A DNA stretch of 64,000 nt from Agrostemma githago (lineage: Eukaryota > Streptophyta > Magnoliopsida > Caryophyllales > Caryophyllaceae). Location of the stretch: contig OY288256.1 of assembly GCA_958450325.1 (NCBI GenBank), forward strand, positions 42,860,953-42,924,952, in the 5' to 3' direction. This document shows positions 22,555 through 34,589 of the stretch, one piece after another; positions within the stretch are counted from its first letter, which is position 1; every line of letters begins with the position of its first letter. The notes under the pieces are model-generated. The model did no database searches. It saw only the letters and a list, made by a program, of their open reading frames with translations, and was not told the DNA's origin. The translations under genes were made by a program, and so were the position numbers.

Positions 22555-23206
22555 CACTACTAGAAAAGATGGCAAAGAAATCATCTTAAAATGCCCTAAG
22601 ACACCATTTTGGAGATGATCTCCAGGTCAAAGGTGTCTTAGGGTAAGAAACCATGTGAGAAAAATGGTTTCTTTGCTTATGCTTTAGAAACCAATTTTAA
22701 GAGATAAATGGTTTCTTTGGTACATGAGAAAGACACCTTCGGAGAAAGATAAATGGTTTCTTATATAAACTTAATAAACCATGCACTGCACTTAAATGAT
22801 TCTTTGTTTATCCTTAATAAACCATGTACCACACTGAAATGGTTTCTTTGCCTACTAACTTAAGAAACCATTTGATACTCTTGAACGATTTGTTTACTTT
22901 CATTACAATTAATATATGAAATTAGTCTCTTTAATTAATTTTTAAATTATGTTAATATTTAGATATACTATAACTCAACTATTACAATACAATCTACTCC
23001 TTTTCAAGTATCAACAAAACAAGAGACGGAATTCCACAAAATATCCCATATATATAGATATATATCCTGAAATAATTCATAATTACATTAGAAGCGTAAA
23101 CTATCCCAAAAAAGTTAGTATTCACTTAACTTGTAAACATAAATAGGCCCAAAAATATGGCAATATGTGTCAAAAAATAACATATACTTCAAATAACATG
23201 GCAAGA

Positions 23207-23291
<85 letters not shown>

Positions 23292-26200
23292 CGCCAAGAT
23301 GTATAACCATTTCATATATGCCAAGATGTATATGCTTCAAAAAAATGAGTATTCACTTGGCAATCAATCATCCTCATCTTCTACTTCTTTGTGCTTGAGA
23401 ACAAACGTAATTCACATCTCTCGTAGCTCGTCAATCATTTCTTGTGTATACGATTTCGGTACATCTCTACAATACTTCAAAAAAAATCCACATTAGGCTC
23501 ATATACTTGGAAAAACATTATATAGAGTATTAATACTAAGAAGCACGGAGTGTATAAACTATAAACCAAACACTCAAACCAATTGCATATTAATAACATT
23601 AACAACGTGATACATAACCCCGGGGGTACCAACGTATAATCCAGTACTTGCTCTTTCATTTTTTTATTATGATACAAAGAAAGAAAAGAGTGGATGTGGA
23701 TTGGAAATAGGAATACCAAATGAGGGAAAACAGAGAGGAGCGAGTATAAATAGGAAGGAAGTTGAAGTCAGAGGTCACACACACCACACCACCTTTGGAA
23801 ATTAAAGTTGTCTTGCTGATAAGCCCACCAAATCAAATCCCTATCTTTTTTCCGAAACTCCATTTCTTATATCAAGTCTCAAAACTGAATAGACATCTTC
23901 CCGCAAAAGACCTGATATACTCAGCACATTAAGTACTGCTATTGACAAATTACTGATGAGTGTTTCACAAATCAGACGATTTCAGAAAGTATCAACCAAC
24001 AACGCTATTAAATCACTCAATGTTCAGCAAGAACAGTCTACCAAATGACTCAAAAAGTTGCATCAATCGGATCTTACAGCAAATCTAAATGCGTACCTGT
24101 TCGGCTGTTACCGGCTTCCCGCCTATAGTTAAGATAAAAGCAAGAGCTGACTCGAAATACGGATACGCGTCTTCCCGAACGGACCTGGTATACCTAGCAC
24201 ATTAAGTAATGCAATTAGCACAATTGCATGTTAATGATGAATATTTTACGAATCAGAGACTTCAGAAAACATCAAGAAATCAAGGATAAGTGGTACTCGA
24301 TAGTATACAAATGAGTGTCATGAAATTTATGTATGAGATTTTTACAACTTGTTTCAATTACAAATTTGCAAGTTATTTTGGATAAGTGGTACTCGATTTA
24401 TTTGTTTCAGACTGTTAATGAGTCGAGCAGAGCACAAACTTGACCAAACTTGACCATGCTGTAATTGACTCTTGTCGAAATGACGTTGAAAGAATCATAT
24501 CAGTCGACATTCATGAAGTTTGAGCATAAAAGCTCTTAAACCAATCAAACTCGACAGTAGACAGTAGACAGTGCATGTGTTTTTGAGTTTAAACTCGGAC
24601 TCACATACCTTCAGGCTTCATCCGAGCCTGTTTTAGTTCGTTTACAGTAAGCATTCAGTAAAATTTGCAGAACACGACAGCATTGACTGAAAACTTAGAA
24701 GAATGACAGTTCGTTCTCAAACAACAAATATCAGTGTTTTCTTCGAAACATATAGGGTAGTCTACTCAACCCATGTGCGTGCTATGATTCAAAATTCATC
24801 CCCACTCTGAAAATGTTGTGCAAAACAACTACTCCAACATGGTCCATTCATACTGTATTCTATCCCAAATAATACTGTCTCTCATAAGTTTTTTTTACTG
24901 TCAAAACAACATATCAATAACTCAGTGCCTCAAAAACTCCTGCAAATTACAAGATATACGCAATCGAATCGAAACAACTACAATAATAACAACAATTTTA
25001 GCTCAGTTTCTGAAAAGCTCCTGCAAATTACTAAGATAAAGGGATCAGAAGTACGCAACCAAATCGAGAAAAAACAACAATAACAATAACATTAGCTCAG
25101 TGCCTGCTCCTGCAAATTAGTACAAGGTAAGGGATCGAATGTACACAACCAAATCGAAACAACAATAACAATTACAATAACGTTAGCTCAATTCCTCAAA
25201 AGCTAATGCGACTTACAGGGAAAGGGGTCGGAAATTGGATGTGTATGCAATCAAATCGAAACAATAACAACAATAACACTAAGCTCAATTCTTCAAAAGC
25301 TTCTGCAAATTACTAAGCAAAGGGATCAGATATATGCAACCAAAATCAATAGAATTAGCTCAGTGACGCCATGAACACCTGAAATTACGGAATCCGAACC
25401 CGAATACAATTAATCAATTATCCAACACAAGATCTACACAAAACTAACATCATAAGTGTCATACCCACAAAATCAAACAAAAACCAAATTCAATTATGTG
25501 ATGAACACACAAAATCCAACCAAAATTGACGGAATTAGAGAAAGGAATCACTAATAAAACAAAGATGGCGGCAAAAAAAAATCGAAGAGGGTGACTGTTG
25601 ACACCGACCTGTCAAGGTGTCCTAGGTGACTGTTGACACGCATTGAGAATCCGACCACCCAGTTTCCATCACGTCAAATCGATTCAATTGAAGTATGAAG
25701 GAGAATCATCACGTCAATACACAAATCAACAAAAATCACATAACAAACGCGCGTGAATTGATCTAAACAAAATCACGAAATCAGAATTACTGATTGAAAT
25801 TGAAAGGAAAACAAAAAAAATGAAGGAAAAAAAAAATTGGAAGAAAACAAATTACCGATTGAAATCAGATCGTGTGTTAGGGTTAGGAAAACAATTGATG
25901 TTGGCTTTTGCTTGAATGAAGAGATTGCAAGAATGAATATGGAGATGGCGGAGGAGCGAGCGAGCGATTGAAGATGTCGAATGAAGATGCTGGTGCAGCA
26001 AAGCTGAAGTCAGAGATGGAATTATGGTTCCTGAAATTGATTCCGAGGATCTATAGCAGCAACAAGTCAGAGTTCGATACGACGACGTTCTCTTAAGCTT
26101 CGGATACAGTGTCGAAGTAGAGGTTTTCCGATTGGTGCGACATGGCGGTAACCGGAGTCGGAGTCGGCGAAGACGGTGATGGTGGTGATGGCGGCGGAGG

Positions 26201-26933
26201 ACGGAGGTGATCGAAGTTATGGTTTTGATTATGGTAGGATGAAAGAGTCGCCATTAAAGTCGGTGATGACGGATTTGGTGCATCAATTTAGGGAAGAAAT
26301 TGATATGATTAAAGTTAGATTGAATTGAAATAGTCTGTAGTTGTGCTGAATTTGTGTTTGTTTGAATCTGCTGCTGTATTATCGCAGATACACTGAAAAA
26401 AAAATCATACCGAGAGTGACTTCGAAACCATTTGCCTATGGCTTTGGAAAATAAGAAAAAAAAATGTTAAGTTAATTAGAAATCATTTGCTTACAAATGA
26501 TGTCTTTAATGATAAATTTTATGTGGTTTGAAATCATTTATTTTAAAAAATGGTGTCTTTGTATTATGTTGAATTTTGTTAGAAATCATTTTTTTAGAAA
26601 ATGGTGTCTTTGAATTAGATTGAATTTGATTAGAAATCATTTGCTCACAAATGATGTCTTTGATAATAAATTTTATTTGGTTTGAAATCATTTATTTGAA
26701 AAAATGGTGTCTTTGTATTATGTTGAATTTTGTTAGAAATCATTTTTTTTAGAAAATGGTGTCTTTGAATTAGATTGAATTTGATTAGAAATCAATTTAC
26801 TTTCAAATGGTGTCTTTGTTAATAGATAAGAGACCACTTATTTGGGAAAAATGATCTCTTTAACCAAATACATCATTGATTATAATTAAATGATGACTTA
26901 TTAATGATTCCTTTTGGGCTTATTCTAGTAGTG
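22555..26933. mobile_element. CACTA-2: non-autonomous CACTA transposon, 4.4 kb, inverted relative to CACTA-1
   Basis: Starts CACTACTAGAAAAGATGG and ends GGGCTTATTCTAGTAGTG, flanked by GTT on both sides (22552-22554 and 26934-26936), a perfect 3-bp duplication. The element is colinear with the reverse complement of CACTA-1 without the inserted nest, from the subterminal repeats (26470-26870), through the Pro-rich ORF (about 25885-26254, with a stop), tandem array (24910-25380) and captured fragments (23365-23719), to the (TA)n (23209-23290) and the left subterminal repeats. No transposase coding is evident. It lies in the copia gene between 'TRSMN' and 'NIRVP'. Confidence 0.93.
23209..23290. 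repeat. (TA)n tract of CACTA-2, empty counterpart of the insertion nest
   Basis: About 40 TA units, followed by TGTGCGCCAAGATG. This is the same position where CACTA-1 has about 11 kb of inserted elements. About 45 bp left of the tract (23163-23208) is present here but missing in CACTA-1. Confidence 0.9.
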
Positions 26934-27436
26934 GTTGTTCATGGATCGAGTCGTGACTCGAGGAGGAGAAGGAGGCACCGAATCGTTTCCTGGAGAATCA
27001 GTGGCTTCGAGGCTCAGAGGAGGTGAAGGGGGACGCGGAGAGGAGGCAGTAGCAGGGGTGATCAAGGGAGAGGAAGGAGTAGAAGATGTAGCGGGTTTGG
27101 AATGAGGAGGTGGTGTAATGGGTTCAGAGCGAGGATGCCGGGTGTATACCCGAAGAGATTGGGATTCGGTGGCAGGGGTTGATTCGGGAACCGAGGGGTT
27201 GATAGGATGGTGAGAGTGGCGCACGACACACCATGATTAAGGCGTGTAAGTGTTGGCATGGGAGATAGACGAGGTAGTAAGAGTGGGAAATGGAAATTCC
27301 GTGTCAAAGAATTTAACATGAGGAGACGTAAATATTTTACTTGCGGAAAGGTCAAGACAGAGATACACACTTTGAGTTGATGAATACTCGATGAATATGC
27401 AAGGACGAGATTTTGGGTCAAGTTTGTGAGCGGTAT
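26934..27436 (-). pseudogene. Copia pol fragment: end of integrase and linker to RT
   Basis: Read right to left, it begins with 'AHKLDPKSRPCIF', 'STQSVYLCLDLSASKIF' and 'HVKFFDTEFPF', typical of the end of the copia integrase region. A Pro/Ser-rich linker follows, ending in PRVTTRSMNN just before RT. The frame shifts within the linker. The gypsy solo LTR breaks it between 'PYT' and 'AHKLDP', and CACTA-2 breaks it after 'SMN'. Confidence 0.88.
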
Positions 27437-29606
27437 TGTAACACCCCGTTATTTTCTGAGTCAATTATAAAGCATGACTTTCCTACTTTTATTTAAATCG
27501 GGTTTTAAGTTGGAAAAATATTTTAATGTCGTTATAAATATTATAGTATTTTAGGTCGTCTTATAATAAATCGGTTTTGACCTTCTTAAAGTGGAATGTT
27601 ATTTTATAAATCGACTTAGTATCGGGTTAGAATTTGGGTGAAACACAAAGAAGAAAAAAAAGAAGGGAAATACCTAATAAAACCTATACACGAACCTTTA
27701 CCGTGTCCTTATTTCACTTCCCCACAAAGTATTATTTTTCTCAAACCTCTCTACCGTTCTAGTACCTCTCTCCCTCTGTTTCTTGCTTTCGGTTTCACCG
27801 TTCAATCACCATCGACAATTGGTTCTTGAGTCTTGCTTATACCAACACGTGCTTACATCCTTCCCATCTAAATTGTAAGTTTCTTAATCAATTGGACTTT
27901 TTGTTTTATAATTAACGAACCAATATGAAGTAGGTCAAAATATTTTGAGTTTCAATCCTTTTCTTGTTGCTCTGTTTTGGTTAAACAGTCCTCTTGACAT
28001 AAATTATCGATTTTGTAACCAAATTTTCAATCAATTGTATGGTCGGGCTTTAGTTCATTGTTAAATTTCCGATTGCTTTTGTCGTTGGTCGAGTATGTCC
28101 CCAATTTTATGGTCGTTTAGACAAGTCGTCGTCATGGCCTGTATCGGGTTGGGTTTAGGGCATGTTAAGTTTTGGCTGGGTCATTAGAGTAGGACATCTT
28201 CTTATGCTACTCCGCTGGTCAAGAGGAAGAAATATGTGAGAAGTTTTTGGGGTGTGAGGTTGGTCGCATTGTATCTACGAAATCGGCAGTGGGAGTTTAG
28301 CTTTTGCATTCCAGGGAACATTTAAGTGTTGTTGTTCAACAAGTCACACGTATACAACATGATAGCCATTTATTATAACTCTTATTCATGTATAATGACC
28401 CTTGGAGGTAGTTATTTAAAGGGTAATTGGAATGTTTAGTGTTTCGTACTCCGGGTTAAGTTAGTACTAATGTTGTACATTGAGTTAACACACATTAGTT
28501 GGAGGATTAAGTTTTTGAATCAATTTATATTATTTGTAGCTTGTGGGTTCGAGGAGAAGAAATTTTCGAACTAATTATAGGTCATATTGACCGTCTTGAG
28601 AGGTAAGGACGTTTTGACCTTTTCACCTTTAAGTAAAGAGCATGTTCGATTTAAATTATATTTTTGAAACGATTTTATAATTATTTTGTCAACGATGAAT
28701 TTTTATGATACTCTTGTGATATTTTGGATATTGGAACTTTGTGACACAAGTCACATATTGGTATTAGTTTGGTACAATTTGGTGGTTATAACAGACTCTG
28801 GGAGCTCTGTTGGTCAATGAGGTTAAGGTGCGTCTGAGACGTCCTTGAGATTTCGTCCCGAAACTGAACTCCTGGCCCGAGTTGTGTTAAGTGGGATTTT
28901 CCGGCCCCCACTTGCTAGGTAGTTAGACTTCCTCCTTTGGCAGCCTCATCCTTCTGACTGCCCAAATGTGAGTAGTGCGCACTATAGTAAGTCTAGCTAA
29001 GCATAGGTGGTACCTCTAGACCGTGCTAAAAGGGTAGGACCTTGGCACACAAGTGGTGACAATATATTTTGGTTGATTTTGGTTTTGACTGCAGTTTTCA
29101 CAGTACTTTTGGTTTGGTATTGAGACAATAATATTTAACTCTGATTTCAGTTTACTACAAATTATAATTATTGTTTTACGTTTTCAATATAATATATTTT
29201 ACTCAGCTTTGCTGACGTCCTTTGTTTTGGGTCGTTCCCCCGTTGGAACCTGTACCTATTTATGTTTTGGGTACAGTTGATAGGTACAATTAATATGCTG
29301 CATGGGTGCATTTGGTTCGGGATGCTGAGCGAGGAAGGAATTTATTATTTAACGTTTACCTCCAAACTATTTATATTTATGTTGAATTTTGGATTGAAGT
29401 TGTTTTAAACCGTTTTGGATTTTGTGGGAGTTAAGTCTTCCGCTGCAACGTTTTCATTTAATTATTTATCGGATTTACATTTCTTTTTAATTCATCTAAT
29501 ATTATTTTGCCTTGTACTTAGCCTTGTGAGCTAAGTGCGGAGTAACGACTTTAAATTTTCCAATTTTATTCTTCTATTTTGGTCGTGAAAATTTAGGGAT
29601 GTTACA
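27437..29606 (+). mobile_element. Gypsy solo LTR (2170 bp) inserted in copia
   Basis: Begins TGTAACACCCCGTTATTTT and ends GGGATGTTACA. The flanks GGTAT (27432-27436) and TGTAT (29607-29611) are a 5-bp target duplication with one change, and the copia frame continues across. The sequence is colinear with the LTRs at 34590-36619, 41093-43239, 47230-49396 and 53934-55955. No gag-pol lies between copia flanks here, so it is a solo LTR, formed by LTR-LTR recombination. Small ORFs in it (for example 27638-27829) recur in every LTR copy and are not genes. Confidence 0.93.
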
Positions 29607-30302
29607 TGTATGGGGTCAGAGCCAAGGGTAGCAGAGACACCCAAAGCTCCGAAGCTTTCTATAATTTGGGTCCTTGCCAAATAGACGAGTGAAGGGTGGT
29701 GTATTCTTAAGGGTCGGAGTTGGTGGATTTATTAAATAAACCACAGTGACAAAGGCATAAAACCTGTAAGTAGTACGAATATGGGCATGAGTAAGAAGAG
29801 CAAGACCTGTTTCGACAATATGAAGATGGCGCGGTCTGTTAGGCCATGGTGCTCCGGTGTGTGTGCGGGAGAGGTGAGATCTGTAATCCCGTGAGACGTA
29901 ATGGTGGGGATGAGTTTGAGATATTACCCACCATTGTTGGAGAATACTTGAATAATTGGTAAGTTAAAATATTTTTCGAGAAGAGCGCAAAAGCGAGTAA
30001 AAATAATAGATGTGTCGGATTTTCATTTAAGAGGATAAATCGAAGTGTATCGAGTCTAGTGATCGACAAACACGACATGATACTTAAAACCGTCAATAGA
30101 AATCCGACATGATACTTAACACGCATTAGAGGACTGAGATAGACACAAAATAGGTAAATTTGCAAGCTTAGAAATATAACTAATAATGGAGGAAGAAGGA
30201 TAATGCCCGAGTCCGTGATGCCATTCAAGAGATGGCGCGGTGGGGTGGTGAAGTGGACAGAGGGGGTGGTACTCGGTTTTATCCATTCATATAGCCCGGA
30301 TT
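29607..30302 (-). pseudogene. Copia pol fragment: integrase (GAG-pre-integrase and core)
   Basis: Read right to left across shifting frames: 'PSTTPSVHFTTP', 'WHH-LGH', 'SYISKLANLP' (pre-integrase zinc region), HVVFVDHYTRF (integrase core Asp region), 'PEHHG' where copia integrase has PEHNG, and 'RSFG-LG-CYPWL' near the left end. Stops and frameshifts are common. Further copies lie at 43240-43655 and 46540-47229. Confidence 0.8.
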
Positions 30303-31492
30303 CAAGTCATCCTTGAAGAAGAACTTGTCCCATCGTTTGGTCCTGCAACACACAAGAATGAGAAGAAAACAAGGTAATGACGTTATTATCGAGACAAAAT
30401 GGAGACACAGAGAGTATATTACGTGAGATAGACCCGCCTATCTAGGATCAGTCGTTAATGATTGGATAGAGGATCAAACAATATTTATAAGACTCGAAAA
30501 AATACAGAACAAATAAACGTAGATGTGGTAAGTCGAGGTCGGTCCACAGGGATGACGATGAGTTGATTGAGAAAGAGCGAATGCATTTGGGGTCTTAATG
30601 AGGGGTTTTGAGTCGAGTCTATACTAATGATGCGATTAATGAAAAATAGTAATCAATAAGGCAAAAGGCGTAGAGGGAGTCGGGGAATCGGAAATTGGGT
30701 TCTACGAATCAAGGAATTATGGGGCCGGTCACAAAGTCGACAAGGGAGAAAGCCACCTTTCGATTTCTTCACCCAACTTAGCTAAATCCCGCTTTCACGG
30801 TGAAAAGGGTAAGTCTCAAGTCAAGGTAACTCCTACCCCGAGTTTCCCCATATTGATAAGAGTGAGTCAAGGTCAATCTAATTGGGCAAATTAAGTCAAC
30901 AAATACACAATAACCCTTAAACAAGATAGATCGACAAAGATGCAACCAAACCACAATTCCTTAATTCATATTACCCAAAATCTTCCTCCATTAACCCCCT
31001 AACAAGAATCTATTCACAATTCATGGAGAAAATAGCAAGAGCAATAATAATGGTGATCATACCAACAACATGCACAAAGATGAAAACTAAAGGAATTAAA
31101 ACAAAAACAATAAAGGAAACTAAGATAAACAAATGAAACCACCAAACAATCCAAAAACAATGCAAGAAAAATCAAAGAAAACGATGCAATAAAGAGATGA
31201 TAAGAGTAAAAACCAATCTAGAGAAAAGGGAAAGGACGGAAAATAGTTATACCAACAATGGAGGAAAAATAGGAATAAAGAAGATGAAGATGCAAGTCAA
31301 TAAAGGTGAAGCGTTGATGAAGAAAACAACGGATTTGTCACTAATCCTTTGATGATCTCCAAAGAACTTCTTGATTAAATCTAGAATTCCTTACAATAAC
31401 TTGAATCTAAAGCTAGATGAAGAAGATGAAGGTTGATAAAAACTATGTATCCTCCTAAGTGTTGTCTAATGGCTTTCTAAAATCTAATGTAA
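30303..31492 (-). repeat. Unclassified repeat R, copy 1 (retroelement-like)
   Basis: Noncoding repeat of about 1.2 kb that occurs inverted at 45344-46520 and, truncated, at 61008-61701. Read on the minus strand it contains CATCCCTGTGGACCGACCTCG followed by a T-rich stretch, a layout seen near the ends of plant LTR retrotransposons, and a CTTTTCACCGTGAAAGCGGGA hairpin-like motif. No protein motif is present. It always lies between the copia piece and the 3' end of Helitron H1. It could be an LTR or the leader of a non-autonomous element. Confidence 0.6.
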
Positions 31493-32310
31493 CTAGTTGG
31501 AAAGCCCGTGCGATGCACGGGCCTATTTTTAATAAAAATGATAATGACATCATGTTCGAGGATTGCATAAATTTGTGAAACTACTGGTTGACAGGCATTT
31601 ATTTATACAATAGAATTTCATCGTCTTATTATAATTTCTCGATGTGGTATAATTTTACTTCAACTAGTGAAATACCCGTGACACGTCACGGGGTTGTAAG
31701 GTCAATATTTCGTAAACTTATAAATAAGCAAGAAAGGCGTTGTACTATACCTTTAAAAGTTGGTCGTAGTTATATATATATAGACATACGAAATTCGAAA
31801 TTTTGGTCCAATAACTGAAGCATTAATATGGTGTCAAGCAAAAAAGTAACACAACATTAAAAAAAATCGCATGAAGTATTTTGCTTTTTCTTTTTATTTA
31901 TAATCCAATATACGGTGGGAAGCTTGTACACAAACATTTGAAGAAATTTATGGAAACGTAATGTACACCAACTAAAGTAGTATTCAGTCTCGAAAATGTG
32001 CGGCATATGAAACCTATGAAGGTAATAACGACTTCCCATTTAAGTAATAAAACATGTTATAGAAATTATAGTAGAGGGAGATGTTAAGTAGCCGTTTTGT
32101 ATCAGTAACCAAACATAAAGTATTGACGTAGGTACATGTCATAAACGAAATCCTTCGAGGGATAAACTTTTCCCTACCCAAAAAATACATGTTCAGCTCA
32201 TAAAGTCTTTCTATCAATTGAAAATACTGCCAATTGATAAACTGAAGAATTAGACTTAATGATTCTCACTTCCGTTAATGAAGTTGCATAAGATCCCCGT
32301 ACTTAGATTC

Positions 32311-32350
32311 CGCTAGTGTAATACTCGTGATACGTCACGGGTTTGTGAAA
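32311..32350 (-). mobile_element. A further Helitron 3' terminus inside H2
   Basis: On the minus strand: AACCCGTGACGTATCACGAG (imperfect hairpin), then TATTACACTAG. This is a third type of Helitron 3' end on the same strand. Its 5' end was not found, so it may be a nested copy or an internal false terminus from an earlier fusion. Confidence 0.55.
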
Positions 32351-33049
32351 TTTTTTTGAAAATAATAAAAAGTTAGAAATAAATTGTAATACCCGCGTTC
32401 ACAGGGTTGAAGCGGTTTTTTTACATCAAAAAGTCAAATCACAATCCATAAGAGGGTGAATGGAAGGATTAAATATATTAAATAGACAGGTTTATTCTCA
32501 CTAATATCATATATATTAAATTAGATCATTAAGAAATTTAAGAATAAAATTGTATCTGATTAAAAAAAAAGTAAAAAAGATTAATGTATTCAAAGTATCA
32601 TTTTCCTCCTCACATCTTACCATCTTACCATCATTTTCCTCCTCACCATGGCAGCAACCCAAACCCATGGCCCCCCAATTCAAAAATCAATAATTAGACC
32701 CAATTTCATCACTAAATCAATCCTAAATACCATGAATACACTATACCAACAAAAAGAATGTAAGTGAAACACCAAACCCTAAATACCCAAATCAATTTCC
32801 CAACCAACTCAAAAAACGAAATAAAATTGTCCTACGACATCAACTTGCTCTGCCGCCGTGGTCGCCGGATTCGGTTTTAGGTGGGTTCGTCTCCTGACCA
32901 AACCTTAAATACGTTTTTTTGCTCTGTTATTATGTTTCGTGAGTCATTCTTAGTTCTTATTGCTACTGCTACTGGGTTGCTTGTTGTTGGTGCGTTATTG
33001 GTGTTGTTATTTGTTGTGCGCGCTCATTCTGTTATCAATCATCGATCCT

Positions 33050-33515
33050 CATTCCTCTTTTTATTTCAATGAATTTCGATATGTCACCTGTTAGCAATAC
33101 AAAGAAATCAAATTTATTCAGAAGAATCTTAAAAATTTAGCAGAATATGAGACAATTTACAGTTTCACATGGGCTCAGTGTTGCCTGAATAGACTGACTT
33201 ATGTTACATAAGTTAGCTGAATGCAATGACCTCTGTGATTTCAGTGTAACCTGAAACAATGAAACAGGTTACAGGTAGCAATTTAAAACATACAGCATTA
33301 TCTGTAATTCAATAGTAGTAAATGAGGTGATTTAAGGGCACTTACCTAGGTTTCCTCCTTCACTTTCCCTAACAGCTCCAGTAAATATTTCCTCGTTCTG
33401 TAGTCAATCATCAATTCTAATTCTTCTTTTTATTTCAATGAATTTCGATATGGCACCTGTTACCAATACAAAGAAATCAAATTAAGCGAAAAAAATCTTA
33501 AAAACTTAGCAGCAG
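33050..33515. repeat. Direct repeat of ~85 bp within H2
   Basis: 'ctttttatttcaatgaattt', then 'cgatatg-cacctgtta-caa' and 'tacaaagaaatcaaatt', appear at about 33056-33140 and again at about 33427-33510, spaced 371 bp. Noncoding. The rest of the H2 interior shows no gene I can support. Confidence 0.7.
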
Positions 33516-34512
33516 AATCTTAAATTTTAGCAAAAAAAAAAAAAGAAAAAATAAGAACACAAAAAGAAACATGACAATGGAGGTGAAAAAATATGACAAT
33601 GGAGGTGAAGACCCATATATTAATACGTGGGAGAAGGAGAAAACTGAGAAAACTATACAATTTTGAAAATGTATATATGCTTGTTTAATACTCCATTGTG
33701 TTTCTCAATGCACATGGGACAATTTACGATTCACTTAGAAGTTGTATGTATTCTTGTTCAATGTGAAACCTTTAATTTTTTTCCTCTTCTTCAATAAGCT
33801 TTGATGTTGTAGATGCAATGTGAGCATGAGAAAATACGAAATAATTATGAAGAGCAAACATTGATTGTGTGCATTTTCCATAGAAGACTAATGTCCGTGT
33901 GCAATTCCCATTGATTGTGTGCAATTCCCATGAAAGATGTTGCATTAACCCATGAGAACACACAATTCACGGAGTAGGTGCAATTAATTGCTTAGGGGAT
34001 TACTTGTCCCCTAAACAATCTGATTTCTATCACCTACCCTAAAATAAGCTACTATTGCAAAAGATGAAAAAAAGGGCTCTATTTCGAAATAGAGAGCCCT
34101 CATTGCGCCACGTAACTGTGGATGGTGCCTTCTTTTATAGTAAGAGGATTTATAGCCTTAAAAGTTTTATAAGACTCAAAAAGATTTTTCTGGTTAATAT
34201 CTAAAACGAATGATTTCTCTTATTTAAGATAGAAGTAGTACTATAAAATTTCGTCAGCTCATCATAATTTTTTGATGTGTGATAATTCTACTTAAATTTA
34301 TGGTTTTAAGAATTCTTTTTAGGACTCAAAAGATTTATGATTGATATCTAAAGATGATGATTAGTTTTATTTATATAATAGAATTTCATCACCTTAATGC
34401 AATTTTTTGAGGTTGGATAATTTTAATTCAATCTATAGCCTTAAGAGCTATTATAAGACTCAAAAGTTTTTTTTATTAATATCTAAAAGAGAAATTTTGT
34501 TCCTGGGTTTTG

Positions 34513-34589
34513 TTTATCTATAAGACTCAAAATATTTGTATACTGCGAATTTTGTTCCTGGGTTTTGTTTATGTTCGTAGTCGGACACA
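34513..34589. other. Junction between Helitron H1 and truncated gypsy 5' LTR
   Basis: The words AATTTTGTTCCTGGGTTTTG occur twice, at 34495-34514 and 34549-34568. The same junction, inverted, is at 55956-56000, next to the other gypsy copy. It looks like filler from DNA break repair. Confidence 0.55.

Larger units (their letters stand above)
31664..34148 (-). mobile_element. Helitron H2, 2.49 kb, inserted in Helitron H1
   Basis: On the minus strand it starts TCCTCTTACTATAAAAGAAG at 34148 and ends with the hairpin CCCGTGACGTGTCACGGG plus TATTTCACTAG at 31664. It sits between A and T with no target duplication. The empty site 'ttcaatttatag' is visible in the inverted H1 copy at about 62003-62012. 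TC start, CTAG end, hairpin and A/T target together define a Helitron. No replicase or helicase gene; non-autonomous. Confidence 0.85.
31493..34512 (-). mobile_element. Helitron H1, copy 1 (fragment, interrupted by Helitron H2)
   Basis: On the minus strand the 3' end reads GCCCGTGCATCGCACGGGC (hairpin), then TTTCCAACTAG and host T. The CTAG end with a hairpin about 10 bp inside is the Helitron signature. The body at 31493-31663 and 34149-34512 matches H1 copies at 44017-45343 and 59684-61007. It has no Rep/helicase gene. It is truncated at its 5' side where it joins the gypsy 5' LTR. Confidence 0.75.

Noticed and set aside
27638..27829. Small ORF repeated in several places (27638, 34645, 41323, 48955, 55661)
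   Set aside because: It recurs because it lies in the gypsy LTR. No protein family, and its length varies with indels.
32881..33072. 63-aa ORF with a hydrophobic stretch inside Helitron H2
   Set aside because: Low-complexity Leu/Val run with no homologue recognised. Could be a captured scrap, but support is too weak.
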